Positions 8,214 through 16,604 are shown, numbered from the stretch's first letter. The stretch: 46,104 bases of DNA from Paludibacter sp. (GCA_010365115.1 JAAFGX010000025.1:1-46104); one strand, 5' to 3'. The notes: generated by a model not told the origin, from the letters alone. Made by a program: numbers and translations.

Positions 8214-8843
8214 CTACACTATAGGTACATAAACTGATTTTGATGTTTTGCTACCATCTGCTCGCTTCGCAAATACATACACTGCCTTTATGTCGGCAAT
8301 GGTAATATCTGTTACTTCGAGGGTTAAAGTTGCTTCAGGGCTTTCACCTCTGGGTTGTCGCTCCAACCAAACTTCGCCCGATTTGAGAAGGGCTAATGCC
8401 ACTATCTCATCGTCGGCATTATTATTCAGCATTTTGATTTTCGGCAAATACTTCAACACAATGCCTGCTACCGTTAGTGTCGCCTCTTTCACTGTTGGAA
8501 GCTGTAAGCTGCCGTCAGAGACTTGCACTTTTGTGTAATCAAGCACGGCTGTTGCACCGCTTTTGTCAATTGCTTCACTCAGGTTTTTAGCCATAAAGGC
8601 TGCATAAGCCGAAGTGTTTTCAGACCTTTGAGTAAATCCCTCAGCAGGGAATCCACCCAAAGTAGTGTACAAATCCGCGATCATTTTAAAACCATCACGC
8701 TGTTTTAATTGCGCTTCAGTTTTAGCGTCTCGCGTCATAAACGCTTTCGCCCGTACGATGTTTTGCGAACCCAATGACGAAGTAACAAAGTTACCCACCG
8801 TGCCGGACATTTTCCCGGTCATAGGATTCTGGCTAAGTGCCAT
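8214..8843 (-). CDS. DUF6266-like protein
   Basis: Soluble protein of 209 residues with no signal peptide or membrane segment. The N-terminal 35 residues (TGKMSGTVGNFV then GSQNIVRAK) match the opening of DUF6266-type Bacteroidota proteins. The C-terminal half is rich in threonine and valine beta strands (LTLEVTDITIADIKAVYVF). The product at 23073-23882 has the same opening (TGSMGNISF then GSDKIIARTK), so the two are probably distant paralogues. The function is unknown. The gene stands alone with its own promoter (8906-8936) and terminator (8148-8180), and a 14-bp perfect palindrome (8875-8888) lies in its leader. Confidence 0.6.
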   Translation of the reverse strand: MALSQNPMTGKMSGTVGNFVTSSLGSQNIVRAKAFMTRDAKTEAQLKQRDGFKMIADLYTTLGGFPAEGFTQRSENTSAYAAFMAKNLSEAIDKSGATAVLDYTKVQVSDGSLQLPTVKEATLTVAGIVLKYLPKIKMLNNNADDEIVALALLKSGEVWLERQPRGESPEATLTLEVTDITIADIKAVYVFAKRADGSKTSKSVYVPIV

Positions 8844-8874
8844 CTTTTATATAAAGAACTTTGTCGCATTCAGT

Positions 8875-8888
8875 AAAAGGGCCCTTTT
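8875..8888. promoter_or_regulatory. Palindrome AAAAGGGCCCTTTT in the leader of the DUF6266-like gene
   Basis: Perfect 14-bp palindrome between the predicted transcription start and the ATG at 8843. It could be an operator or an RNA hairpin; it lacks a terminator T-run. Confidence 0.35.
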
Positions 8889-8905
8889 TACTTTATTTGA
8901 CTATG

Positions 8906-8936
8906 CAAAGATAGAGAGCACTTTCAATATCTGCAA
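8906..8936 (-). promoter_or_regulatory. Promoter of the DUF6266-like gene
   Basis: Minus strand TTG (8934-8936), 20 nt, TATCTTTG (8906-8913): a good fit to the Bacteroidota promoter, about 60 bp upstream of the start codon. Confidence 0.6.
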
Positions 8937-8975
8937 GTAACAAAACTACCTAAAATGCTCTTTATTAGGGCGTTT

Positions 8976-9007
8976 TCATCACTATTCATCACTATTCATC
9001 ACTATTC
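8976..9007. repeat. 10-bp tandem repeat, three copies
   Basis: TCATCACTAT repeated at 8976, 8986 and 8996, followed by a partial copy. It lies in the gene-free stretch 8937-9139, in which nothing else was recognised. Confidence 0.85.
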
Positions 9008-9139
9008 CAAAATACAACAAAAAACTTTAACTTGCATTAACAGTACAATTCAGATTATTTAACATTCTATAGTTGATTTGTTCACTTCTGTGGTGGTGAA
9101 AATTCGGTTTTTACAAGTAGATATTTTGATTTATTCAAC

Positions 9140-9175
9140 AAAAGAAGCAGCTACCGAATGGCAACTGCTTCTTTT
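9140..9175 (-). terminator. Terminator hairpin after the WYL-like mini-gene
   Basis: Perfect 11-bp stem AAAAGAAGCAG / CTGCTTCTTTT around a 14-nt loop, 22 bp past the stop of the 53-codon gene. The arm ends in TTTT when read on the minus strand; it could also terminate on the plus strand. Confidence 0.6.
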
Positions 9176-9196
9176 CATATAAATTCACATAGGTTA

Positions 9197-9358
9197 TTAT
9201 TGATTGTAATTCTTCAAAATTCGTTTATTTAATTCAATTAGTTCTTCACGAAAACTTACGGGTTCAAGTATCATTACATCTTCCCCCATCGACAATATCT
9301 CCTGTCTGTACTCTAAATCATAAATGAGCTCACTTATTCGCGTAATTTCTTTTGCCAT
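9197..9358 (-). CDS. 53-residue protein matching the C-terminus of WYL-type regulators
   Basis: Small frame with an ATG at 9358 and TAA at 9197. The product contains ILSMGEDVMILEP followed by FREELIELNKRILKNY, which corresponds to the end of the WYL/WCX region of WYL-domain transcription factors ('ilsfG..veVleP..lr..i...l...Y'). The DNA-binding domain and the WYL fold itself are missing, so this is a stub: either a decayed gene end or a stand-alone ligand-binding fragment. It has a -7-like element (TAACTTTG, 9378-9385), an imperfect palindrome upstream (9395-9413) and a terminator downstream, so it may be expressed. It sits just outside the end of the restriction operon. Confidence 0.55.
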   Translation of the reverse strand: MAKEITRISELIYDLEYRQEILSMGEDVMILEPVSFREELIELNKRILKNYNQ

Positions 9359-9377
9359 AACATTTGTTATTAAGATG

Positions 9378-9413
9378 CAAAGTTAGGATTCAGTTATGCC
9401 AATAGGCAGCATA
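9378..9413 (-). promoter_or_regulatory. Possible promoter with palindrome for the WYL-like mini-gene
   Basis: TAACTTTG on the minus strand (9378-9385) matches the -7 element. No clear -33 box is present, but TATGCC-AATA-GGCAGCATA (9395-9413) is an imperfect palindrome in that place, as an operator would be. Confidence 0.35.
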
Positions 9414-9416
9414 GGT

Positions 9417-9460
9417 AAAAAAAACCGCATGAAAAGAATTTCATCTTAACTGGCGGTTTT
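9417..9460 (-). terminator. Terminator of the restriction-modification operon
   Basis: Minus strand: AAAACCGC, a loop containing an inner stem (ATGAAA/TTTCAT), GCGGTTTT, then a further T-run to give eight T. It lies about 40 bp past the last small gene of the operon. Confidence 0.75.
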
Positions 9461-9498
9461 GGAGGTTGGAAAACCTTATTAGGTTTTAGGTTTTAATT

Positions 9499-9798
9499 TT
9501 AAAGATAATGTTGATATTCAGAATCATCTTCTAAATCAAGGCATAAAGCATATTCTCTAGCTAAATGAATAGAGCTGTACAAAACAGTTCTAATTTTGGA
9601 ATCCAATGAGATATCTTCATTTTCTAATCTTTGAGCATAATCAAAAGTTTTTTTGTAAATTGTCATTATTGATGAAATTATCTTGTTTGTTCTAAATTGT
9701 ATGTGTACCGGAATTTGATTACCACTTATACCATTGAATAAATCTTCAAAATTAAAATCTACACCTTTTTCATTTTCAATTCTGATATTATATACCAT
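9499..9798 (-). CDS. Unknown small protein at the end of the type I restriction operon
   Basis: Protein of 99 residues with no recognised domain, signal peptide or membrane segment. It starts with a beta-like stretch (MVYNIRIENEKGVDF), has a central amphipathic helical region (IISSIMTIYKKTFDYAQRL) and an acidic C-terminus (LDLEDDSEYQHYL). It begins 6 bp after the stop of the preceding 85-codon gene and is followed by the operon terminator, so the two small genes are translated from the hsd transcript. The pairing and size would fit an accessory or toxin/antitoxin-like pair, but nothing in the sequence proves that. Confidence 0.6.
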   Translation of the reverse strand: MVYNIRIENEKGVDFNFEDLFNGISGNQIPVHIQFRTNKIISSIMTIYKKTFDYAQRLENEDISLDSKIRTVLYSSIHLAREYALCLDLEDDSEYQHYL

Positions 9799-9804
9799 TT
9801 CAAC

Positions 9805-10062
9805 TCATTTGTCGAAGTAAAACATAAATGCCCGAGATAATAAATTGTCAGCCTTTGAAAAGTCTGTAGATGGTTTGATTGTATTAATTATAAAAGGGAC
9901 TACCTTGTCAGACACCTTTTTCATTACTTTTGCAATGTATTCAGCATCATACTCATCTATTGCAGAGAGGCGTTCTCCGTCTATTATCATAACGGAATTA
10001 TCAGAAGTTGCAATTTGCATGGTGTGTTTTATAACTTCTTTGAGAAAATATTCTTCTTTCAT
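9805..10062 (-). CDS. Unknown small protein downstream of hsdR
   Basis: Protein of 85 residues, not recognised. It is mostly predicted helix, with a hydrophobic patch (KVVPFIINTI) and conserved-looking stretches (MIIDGERLSAIDEYDAEYIAK). It starts 25 bp after the hsdR stop and lies 6 bp before the 99-residue gene. Its tight spacing and same strand place it in the hsd operon. A role linked to the restriction enzyme (modulator, immunity or unrelated passenger) is inference only. Confidence 0.6.
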   Translation of the reverse strand: MKEEYFLKEVIKHTMQIATSDNSVMIIDGERLSAIDEYDAEYIAKVMKKVSDKVVPFIINTIKPSTDFSKADNLLSRAFMFYFDK

Positions 10063-10087
10063 ATTGCAACTTTAGCAAGTTGCTATT

Positions 10088-13000
10088 TCATGCACGCAAT
10101 ATTCTTTTCAATGTATCCTGCATCGCAATTTTAAATGATTCGTCTTGTGCAATCAGTCGGTACAAGTCTAATTCATTTTTTCGTTGCTTGGACATTACAT
10201 CATCAAATATTCTCTTAAAGGCTATTTCTCTGTTTTGAGAATCAGGATTCTCAGCATATTTATGTTTAAAATCAGGATGTGTTCTTATATATTGAGCCAG
10301 ATTTACGAATTTAACCCGCTGTTCATCCGGTGTGGCTTCCCAACCCTGAAACCACCGTTCGTTAAAGCTTTTGATGATTAAATCCAACGGATCATCTTCG
10401 CCACCGGTTGTATGAGCTCCTCGTGGATTTGGATTTTGAGGCTCCAATTCTGTTTCAGATGCATCTAATCCAATAGAAGTATTCAATTTTACCCGTTGCA
10501 GTCCGTAAGTCGATAAGTCTACCGAGTTCAGTAATTCGTCCAACGCATCCTGTGCTGGATCAATAATAATCAGTTTAGGAATCAGAAACTTCAAAAACCA
10601 GAAAAGCTTTTCCCATTTTACTACTTCGTATGGTAGTATAGAAGCCATTTGACCATAAATCTTCACAAATTGTTTGGCTTTGATTTTGAAATCTGCTTTA
10701 TCAATATTTGTCAATTCCAATTCGTGATTAAATCTATCAGCAGCAAAATCTATTATCGGACTTAATAGTTGTGCATCAACGTTTTTGAAAAATTTCCCCA
10801 CAAAATCTTCAACTTCCATCCATTCATACACGCCCACACCGTCAAGTACTGCTTTTAATTCGTGCAACACATTTACATCTGTGGCTTCACTCAACGAAGT
10901 TGAAGTATAAAAATCATCAAAAGCAGTTTTTATATCTTCGGTAGAATTAAAGAAATCAAGTACGAACAAATCTTCCGTTTTCTTGCCCAGTTTATCTGCC
11001 GAGCGATTCAAACGTGATAAAGCCTGCACTGCCATTACGCCCTGTAACTTTTTATCCACATACATGGCAGTAAGTTTGGGCTGATCAAATCCAGTGAGGT
11101 ATTTATTAGCAACCACCAACATGCGGTATTCATCTTCATCAAATTTAACGCGTGTTTCCTTTTCGGCAAAACCATTCAAACTATCTTCAGTATATTCAAT
11201 ACCATTAACCGTTTTTTTGCCTGAAAAAGCAATTGCAATTTTGAAAGGATTTCCTTTGTCATTCAGCAATTTTTGCAACGCAAAATAATACCGAATAGCC
11301 GATTCAATACTTTGAGTTGCTACTATTGCTTTTGCTTTGCCTTTCAACTTTTTCGTGTTGACCAATCTATTTAAAAAATGATCAAACATGATTTCCGCTT
11401 TGGTAGCAATGGTTTGCTCATGGCGTTCCACAAAGGCTTTGAGTTTCTTTTGAGCCTTGGCAGTATCAAACAAAGGATTGTCTTCTATTGACTTTTCTAT
11501 TTCGTAAAAGCTTTTATAAGTCGTGTAATTTGCCAATACATCCAAAATAAATCCTTCTTCAATAGCCTGTTTCATCGCATACAAATGAAAAGGTTTGAAT
11601 TTACCATCTGCTTGTTTTACACCAAACTTTTCGAGCGTATTGCTTTTGGGTGTTGCTGTAAAAGCAAAATAAGAAGCATTGCCACGCATTTTCCGGGAGC
11701 GCATCACTTCTAAAATCATGTCTTGAGCATCCACATACTCTTCTTCAGCTCCAGTGTTTCCCATCACGCGGTTCATATTGTCTGCTGCCGAACCACCCTG
11801 ACTGCTGTGTGCCTCATCAATGATAACCGCAAAACGTTTATCGCTTAAATCGGCTATGCCATCCACAATAAAGGGAAACTTCTGAATAGTGGTAATGATA
11901 ATCCGTTTGCCACTTTCCAAACTTTGTTTCAGTTCTCTCGAAGAGTAAGCGGGAGCAACTATGTTTTTCACTTCCGAGAAATCCTTGATATTATCGCGCA
12001 ATTGTTTATCAAGCAATCGGCGGTCGGTAACTACAATTACTGAATCGAACAAAGGGTTGTTAATACCTTTTGAGCCATGTACACTTTCGTTTTCAGGGTA
12101 AGTTTCAATCAGTTGATACGCTGCCCAAGTAATAGAATTTGATTTACCAGAACCAGCAGAGTGCTGAATAAGATAGGTTTGTCCAACTCCTTTTTGTGAT
12201 GCATCGGCAATCAACTTACGCACTACATCCAACTGATGATAACGGGGGAAAAACAAGTTCTTTTTGCTGAGTGGGTCTTTGTCTTTCCCATCAAAGCGTA
12301 CAAAATGCTGGATAATATTAGCTATACTGGCACGAGTAAGTACTTCGTCCCACAAGTAGGCTGATTTATGTCCGAATGGATTGGGTGGATTTCCTTTACC
12401 AAAATTATGACCCAGATTAAAAGGTAAAAAGAAAGTATCTGCTCCATTTAATTTGGTGGTCATATACACTTCGTCGGTATCTAATGTAAAATGCACAATG
12501 CAACGTCCGAAATTCAATAAAGGCTGTGTAATGTCACGCTTAAACTTGTATTGATGCTGACCGTGCACTTTGGCATTTTGTCCTGTCCATTGATTTTTTA
12601 ATTCCATAGTGGAAAAAGGCAATCCATTTACAAACAGCACCATATCAATTTCTTCCAATGGATTAAATATGGAATAACGCAATTGACGAGTAAAACTAAA
12701 GCGGTTGCTCTCAAAATTCTTTCTGACACTTGTACTGCTGCTTGCCAAGGGTAGCTGATAGAACAAAGTAAAATGAGCATCTTCCACATCCAAACCTTTG
12801 CGTAACAACGAAATGATACCGTTCTTTTTAATCATTCGATCCAGTCGTTCCAATATCCGCAACTTCCAATCACTCTGCCGTTGCAGTTTGATTAGTTCTT
12901 CGGCCTGTGTATCTTCCAAAAAGCTCCAAAAGTTCAGCCTATCGATGGCATATTTTGCATCAAAGTCTTCCGGATAACCAATATAATAGCCATTACCTCC

Positions 13001-13129
13001 CGTAATAAGTGGAACTCTTTCACTAACAACGCCAGTTTCATATTCTGCTTTTATCTCTTCAATACAGCTTCCGGCTAAGCATTTTTCAATGGCTGCTTCG
13101 AGTGCTTGTTCGTTGGTTTGAGTGGTCAT
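10088..13129 (-). CDS. hsdR: Type I restriction enzyme, R (endonuclease/translocase) subunit
   Basis: Motor and nuclease subunit of a type I restriction enzyme, 1013 residues, full length. The N-terminal PD-(D/E)XK nuclease domain shows Asp162 and Glu176-x-Lys178 (MELKNQ). The superfamily 2 helicase motor shows Walker A (SAGSGKS, 324-330), DEAH-type motif II (IIDEAHSSQGG, 437-447), motif III TAT (491-493), and motif VI (ALSRLNR) after ANKYLTGFDQPKL. The C-terminal region is predicted to contact HsdM/HsdS. The ATG overlaps the stop of the upstream DUF4062 gene by 4 bp (ATGA), so translation is coupled. All catalytic residues seem intact. It acts in the cytoplasm to cut DNA lacking the cognate methylation. 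Confidence 0.95.
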   Translation of the reverse strand: MTTQTNEQALEAAIEKCLAGSCIEEIKAEYETGVVSERVPLITGGNGYYIGYPEDFDAKYAIDRLNFWSFLEDTQAEELIKLQRQSDWKLRILERLDRMIKKNGIISLLRKGLDVEDAHFTLFYQLPLASSSTSVRKNFESNRFSFTRQLRYSIFNPLEEIDMVLFVNGLPFSTMELKNQWTGQNAKVHGQHQYKFKRDITQPLLNFGRCIVHFTLDTDEVYMTTKLNGADTFFLPFNLGHNFGKGNPPNPFGHKSAYLWDEVLTRASIANIIQHFVRFDGKDKDPLSKKNLFFPRYHQLDVVRKLIADASQKGVGQTYLIQHSAGSGKSNSITWAAYQLIETYPENESVHGSKGINNPLFDSVIVVTDRRLLDKQLRDNIKDFSEVKNIVAPAYSSRELKQSLESGKRIIITTIQKFPFIVDGIADLSDKRFAVIIDEAHSSQGGSAADNMNRVMGNTGAEEEYVDAQDMILEVMRSRKMRGNASYFAFTATPKSNTLEKFGVKQADGKFKPFHLYAMKQAIEEGFILDVLANYTTYKSFYEIEKSIEDNPLFDTAKAQKKLKAFVERHEQTIATKAEIMFDHFLNRLVNTKKLKGKAKAIVATQSIESAIRYYFALQKLLNDKGNPFKIAIAFSGKKTVNGIEYTEDSLNGFAEKETRVKFDEDEYRMLVVANKYLTGFDQPKLTAMYVDKKLQGVMAVQALSRLNRSADKLGKKTEDLFVLDFFNSTEDIKTAFDDFYTSTSLSEATDVNVLHELKAVLDGVGVYEWMEVEDFVGKFFKNVDAQLLSPIIDFAADRFNHELELTNIDKADFKIKAKQFVKIYGQMASILPYEVVKWEKLFWFLKFLIPKLIIIDPAQDALDELLNSVDLSTYGLQRVKLNTSIGLDASETELEPQNPNPRGAHTTGGEDDPLDLIIKSFNERWFQGWEATPDEQRVKFVNLAQYIRTHPDFKHKYAENPDSQNREIAFKRIFDDVMSKQRKNELDLYRLIAQDESFKIAMQDTLKRILRA

Positions 13130-14979
13130 AATTTTTTCTCTAAAAGGTTTTTTATAGCGAGACCTTTTGCGGTCAAACGATATTTCTGAAATTTACTTTT
13201 TGGGGTCTCTGGAAGAGTCATTTCTATATAATTGTTTTCAAGAGCCGGATTGAGGTAATTGATTCTAAAGTTTCCGCTATGTTTAAGCTCAAGAAGTAAC
13301 ATAAGTTCTGCCCGACTTTTTTCAACAAAAAGATACAGTATTAGTTTTAAAATCAACCCATCAACATGGTCGGTATCATGGTCGGTATCATGGTCGGTAT
13401 CATAGTCGGTATCATGGTCGGTATCATGGTCGGTTTTAAGCATAACATCCCGATTACTTTTTGGCACAGAAAAAGAATCCATTATGGCATTTTTACAAAT
13501 AACACCCTTATCCGAAAGGCGGTACATTTGAAGTGGACTACTTGGTTTTTCAGGGTTAGTCATCTCTATATATCCCTCATTTATAGCAGGTTCTAAGTAG
13601 TTATCCCTAAAATATTCTCTGTGTTTTAATTGTAAAATATCCTGAATTTCGGCACTCTTCATCTCGCCTTCTAATACCAGAATTACTCGCTTAATACCTT
13701 CCAAAACAAGAAACTCAGCTTGTCCACTAGCTTGTCCACTAGCTTGTCCACTATCTTGTGCGGTAGTAGCTAAAGGTCGCCAAATAACTACTTTCACACC
13801 TTCATTCAAATTATACACCGGTTCTTTTAATCCTGCCTCTTTTGCTAAACGAAAAATCTCACCCGTTCCTGTTCCAAAACGCTCTATATAACCGGCTTGA
13901 TACATGGGTTCTGCCAGTTTGGGATTGGTTGGATAAGAACCGTGATCAGTCTTTAGTTTCGAAATTGTTAGCTCATGGGGTATTCCACCTGGATTAAAAA
14001 TTTCCAATCGGTCGGTAAAAAGCATAACCTGAACGCTTCCATTGCTCGAGTAATTTCGGTGTGCAATGGCATTGACTATCGCCTCGGTAACTACCGGACG
14101 GGGTATTTCGTACTGAATAGGAGCTTGCGTACTGGTTGCGCGCAATCCAACCGATAAACTTATTTTAGAAAGCACAAAATCTACAGCCTGATCAACCTGT
14201 TGGAAAACATCGCCTTGAAAAACCTTGTGATCTGGTATTGGCTTTTCTACAATGAAACCGTGAAAGTGTGCACATTTGGTTATTGCTGAAGGAAAGAATT
14301 GTTGTGGATTTTTTGCAAAAGCGAGTAGTGCGCTATTACAAAGTTTATCCTCATGTAAGAGATTTAGATGCGTTAATACCTTCTCAATACTTGAACCCTG
14401 ACGAATAGGAACTCCACGTTTGTAAATAGCAAGGCCGAGAAAATTATCCGTTTTTTCAGCACTAATGTCTGCCAGTGAAGCTGTTGGATGGAGCGTTTCG
14501 TCAAATGAGGTAATTCTCACCAAGCCCTTTTGTTTCAGAATATCAATTAATGACCCATACACAAATGATACCAGTTGCTCCACGTTATCGAAACGTTTGT
14601 AAGTATGCTCTGCCTCTATTCTTTTTATAAAGAGTAGCTCTTTTTCATTACGCAATAAGCTGTCTTCTCCTTTTATATAGGCCAGACAAGGCAAATGAAG
14701 TCCCAGAGCATGATTATATTCCAATTCTGTTGGAGAAGTTCCCATGGCTGTTTCGTAACCATACCGCTGACCAAGCAACACGAGATAAACATCAGAGTTG
14801 CCCACTTCTTCAAGGTACAGTTTATCCGCCGACTGACTATTTGCCTGCAAATGCTCAAAAATTACAGGTTCGTAATACTCACTCAACAAAGCATCTGTTT
14901 GCAAATACCGGAACAAACGCTCCCGCTCACTTGCAAACTCGTGTTGTACACTGCTGATAAATACTTTTAGTTTGGACAT
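13126..14979 (-). CDS. DUF4062 + RecG-like ATP-binding + double winged-helix protein inside the hsd operon
   Basis: Multidomain protein of 617 residues. Residues 1-90 are DUF4062 (KVFISSVQHEFASERERLF; GQRYG), a TIR/nucleoside-deoxyribosyltransferase-like fold often found in defence proteins. Residues about 180-400 form the AlbA-associated / RecG-C-like ATP-binding module (EAIVNAIAHRNY at 299-310, EIFNPGGIP, ERFGTGTGEI). A low-complexity linker of SGQA repeats (about 410-421) leads to a winged helix (about 425-495), then DTDH repeats (516-538) and a second, homologous winged helix (about 541-612; both contain ELKH/QLKH...NYLxPA...YIEMT and YRL..KG). It sits between hsdS and hsdR and overlaps hsdR by 4 bp, so it is made with the restriction enzyme. 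A regulatory or auxiliary defence role is inferred. Confidence 0.8.
   Translation of the reverse strand: MSKLKVFISSVQHEFASERERLFRYLQTDALLSEYYEPVIFEHLQANSQSADKLYLEEVGNSDVYLVLLGQRYGYETAMGTSPTELEYNHALGLHLPCLAYIKGEDSLLRNEKELLFIKRIEAEHTYKRFDNVEQLVSFVYGSLIDILKQKGLVRITSFDETLHPTASLADISAEKTDNFLGLAIYKRGVPIRQGSSIEKVLTHLNLLHEDKLCNSALLAFAKNPQQFFPSAITKCAHFHGFIVEKPIPDHKVFQGDVFQQVDQAVDFVLSKISLSVGLRATSTQAPIQYEIPRPVVTEAIVNAIAHRNYSSNGSVQVMLFTDRLEIFNPGGIPHELTISKLKTDHGSYPTNPKLAEPMYQAGYIERFGTGTGEIFRLAKEAGLKEPVYNLNEGVKVVIWRPLATTAQDSGQASGQASGQAEFLVLEGIKRVILVLEGEMKSAEIQDILQLKHREYFRDNYLEPAINEGYIEMTNPEKPSSPLQMYRLSDKGVICKNAIMDSFSVPKSNRDVMLKTDHDTDHDTDYDTDHDTDHDTDHVDGLILKLILYLFVEKSRAELMLLLELKHSGNFRINYLNPALENNYIEMTLPETPKSKFQKYRLTAKGLAIKNLLEKKL
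13366..13434 (-). repeat. 12-bp tandem repeat encoding DTDH units
   Basis: About six copies of CATGGTCGGTAT (one with A for G) encode the DTDH linker between the two winged helices. Units are a multiple of 3, so copy-number change alters linker length without frameshift. Confidence 0.9.
13717..13752 (-). repeat. 12-bp tandem repeat encoding SGQA units
   Basis: Three to four copies of GCTTGTCCACTA encode the SGQA linker between the ATP-binding domain and the first winged helix. It is a second in-frame minisatellite in the same gene. Confidence 0.88.
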
Positions 14980-15009
14980 ATGCTGTTTTTTTTGTCAGTT
15001 TACAAATTT

Positions 15010-15060
15010 GTGCCATCGGCACGACCGATTTTGCTTGCCTGGGGTTTTAACCCTAGGCAT
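15010..15060. repeat. REP-like element, copy 1
   Basis: GTGCC-ATC-GGCAC hairpin, the linker GACCGAT, then a second hairpin (GCCTGGGGTTTTAACCCTAGGC). It has the same two-hairpin layout as the elements at 16549-16595 and 17116-17164 but is more diverged. It lies between hsdS and the DUF4062 gene. Confidence 0.75.
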
Positions 15061-15071
15061 TTTTAGGGATT

Positions 15072-16391
15072 TTATCCAACCCTCACTTTCCCCCTCACCA
15101 CACTATCTATCAGCACACTTTTATATTCCTTCAGCTTCTCTATCTCCTTTTCTTTTATAGAAATGGCGATGGAGAGTTTGGTGTTGGAGGTTTCTATGTA
15201 TTCTGAAATAGCTAGTTGCTCATTAAAAGGAGGAACTGAAAACTGTCCTTTCTTTAAATCTGAATTTCCTAAACCAACTCTGGTTATGCCATTTGAACAA
15301 ACTTCAAATTGCGCATTAAAAACTTTACATTGAAATGCACGGAATAAATATTTACCATCTATCCCTTGATTTGGTCTAATTACTGCTAAGTGATAACCAC
15401 AAATTACATTTGTTAGATTTTCAGTCACATAAGCTGGAACAGCAATATCACTTGCAGCTTCAGAATCTTTAGTTATGACTACATCTCCTTTTTTTAAAGT
15501 AAATTTTCTAATTTGGTCATTAGTGGCAGTTGCAATCATCAAATCCATATCATCGGTAATAAAATCATTTTTATAAACATCAGTATAGTTACAAAGCCGA
15601 ACTTTAATTTCGTTTTCTTTACTGTGTTTATCCACATTACTTGGAAAACAATCAGCCAAATATCTTAATCTTTTCACTTCCCAACTCTCCGGTATCTCTC
15701 CAATCCATTCCACACCGCTGTCTTTTAGTTTTACATGCGGGTCGAGACCACGAGTAACAGCCCGATGAATAAGAATTTGTCGGCGCTCTTTTAGTAGTTC
15801 TATTTGTTTTACTTTAATAGCTATGGCTTTGTCTATCTGTACGGTTTTGGTGTCGAGAAAGATGGCAATGGCGGTTTGTTCTGCAAGAGGTGGTACAAGA
15901 ACAGTAACTCGTTTAAAATCCTCAAAATGCATATCCCATTGTCCAACCCTTACACCATAAGATATTCTATTGTATTCTCCAATATATAAATTGCTTCTAA
16001 GCAATCTATGAAGATACTCCGAAACAACTTCTTTTGAAGTTATTTTACAAGTTATATATGCGGGGCTAACAATTCCCTTATATGGACTAATCCCCATTGA
16101 ACCTTGCCATGTTTTCATTTTATTAACCACTAAATCACCTGGTTCTACAGCTTTGTAATTTGAAGTATCAAGAGAGGTTGCATTATGATTATCATCACGA
16201 GAATCCTTTTTAATCACTCCATATTCACGATAAACGGATAAAACTTCATAATCAGGATGGTTTTTATCGCTTTTGAGTTCCATTAATGAACCCAATGAAA
16301 CGGCCTCCCAATGTTCCGGCACATCTCCGAGCCATTCCACGCCGGAAGCTTTGTAGGCGGGATATTTTTGTATATTTATGTTTGTCTTCAT
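15072..16391 (-). CDS. hsdS: Type I restriction enzyme, S (specificity) subunit
   Basis: Specificity subunit of 439 residues with two half-repeats, each starting with the same anchor (SGVEWLGDVPEHWE near residue 15; SGVEWIGEIPESWEV near 228), followed by a target-recognition domain and a conserved coiled-coil spacer (PPLAEQTAIAIFLD...KQIELLKERRQ; PPFNEQLAISEYIE...KEIEKLKEYK). Each target-recognition domain reads one half of a bipartite site; the site itself cannot be deduced. The frame extends upstream to 16445, but that segment overlaps the palindrome CAAGGGATT..AATCCCTTG. The ATG at 16391 (MKTNINIQKYPAYK) is the usual start. It is separated from hsdM by the RAYT gene and its repeats. Confidence 0.93.
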   Translation of the reverse strand: MKTNINIQKYPAYKASGVEWLGDVPEHWEAVSLGSLMELKSDKNHPDYEVLSVYREYGVIKKDSRDDNHNATSLDTSNYKAVEPGDLVVNKMKTWQGSMGISPYKGIVSPAYITCKITSKEVVSEYLHRLLRSNLYIGEYNRISYGVRVGQWDMHFEDFKRVTVLVPPLAEQTAIAIFLDTKTVQIDKAIAIKVKQIELLKERRQILIHRAVTRGLDPHVKLKDSGVEWIGEIPESWEVKRLRYLADCFPSNVDKHSKENEIKVRLCNYTDVYKNDFITDDMDLMIATATNDQIRKFTLKKGDVVITKDSEAASDIAVPAYVTENLTNVICGYHLAVIRPNQGIDGKYLFRAFQCKVFNAQFEVCSNGITRVGLGNSDLKKGQFSVPPFNEQLAISEYIETSNTKLSIAISIKEKEIEKLKEYKSVLIDSVVRGKVRVG

Positions 16392-16420
16392 ATGTTTTTG
16401 TTTTTTCATATATCTCTCAC

Positions 16421-16530
16421 AAGGGATTAAAATCCCTTGCATCAATATCTGTCATGCCTACGGCATTTGCTTTTTTCACCAATGCAATAAATTACATTGG
16501 CTACAATATGTGTCATGCCTACGGCATTCA
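16421..16530. repeat. Palindromic repeats beside the RAYT gene
   Basis: CAAGGGATT-AA-AATCCCTTG (16421-16440) and two copies of the hairpin ATGCC-TAC-GGCAT (about 16454-16466 and 16514-16526). The core GCCTACGGC is the same motif, in the opposite orientation, as the hairpins flanking the transposase. Confidence 0.7.
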
Positions 16531-16548
16531 ATCATCACTATAAATAAG

Positions 16549-16595
16549 TGCCATAGGCACGACCGATATTGGAGCGTAGGGTTTCAACCCTATGC
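16549..16595. repeat. REP-like element, copy 2
   Basis: GTGCC-ATA-GGCAC, linker GACCGAT, then GCGTAGGGTTTCAACCCTATGC, ending 10 bp before the RAYT stop. A T-run follows on the plus strand, so it can also act as a terminator there. Confidence 0.85.
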
Positions 16596-16604
16596 GATGG
16601 TTTT

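Noticed and set aside
9499..10062. Calling the two small genes a toxin-antitoxin pair
   Set aside because: Size and spacing fit, but neither protein shows a recognised toxin or antitoxin motif.
13366..13434. Possible CRISPR array from the 12-bp repeats
   Set aside because: Units are contiguous with no spacers, in frame, and encode a linker. No cas genes are present.
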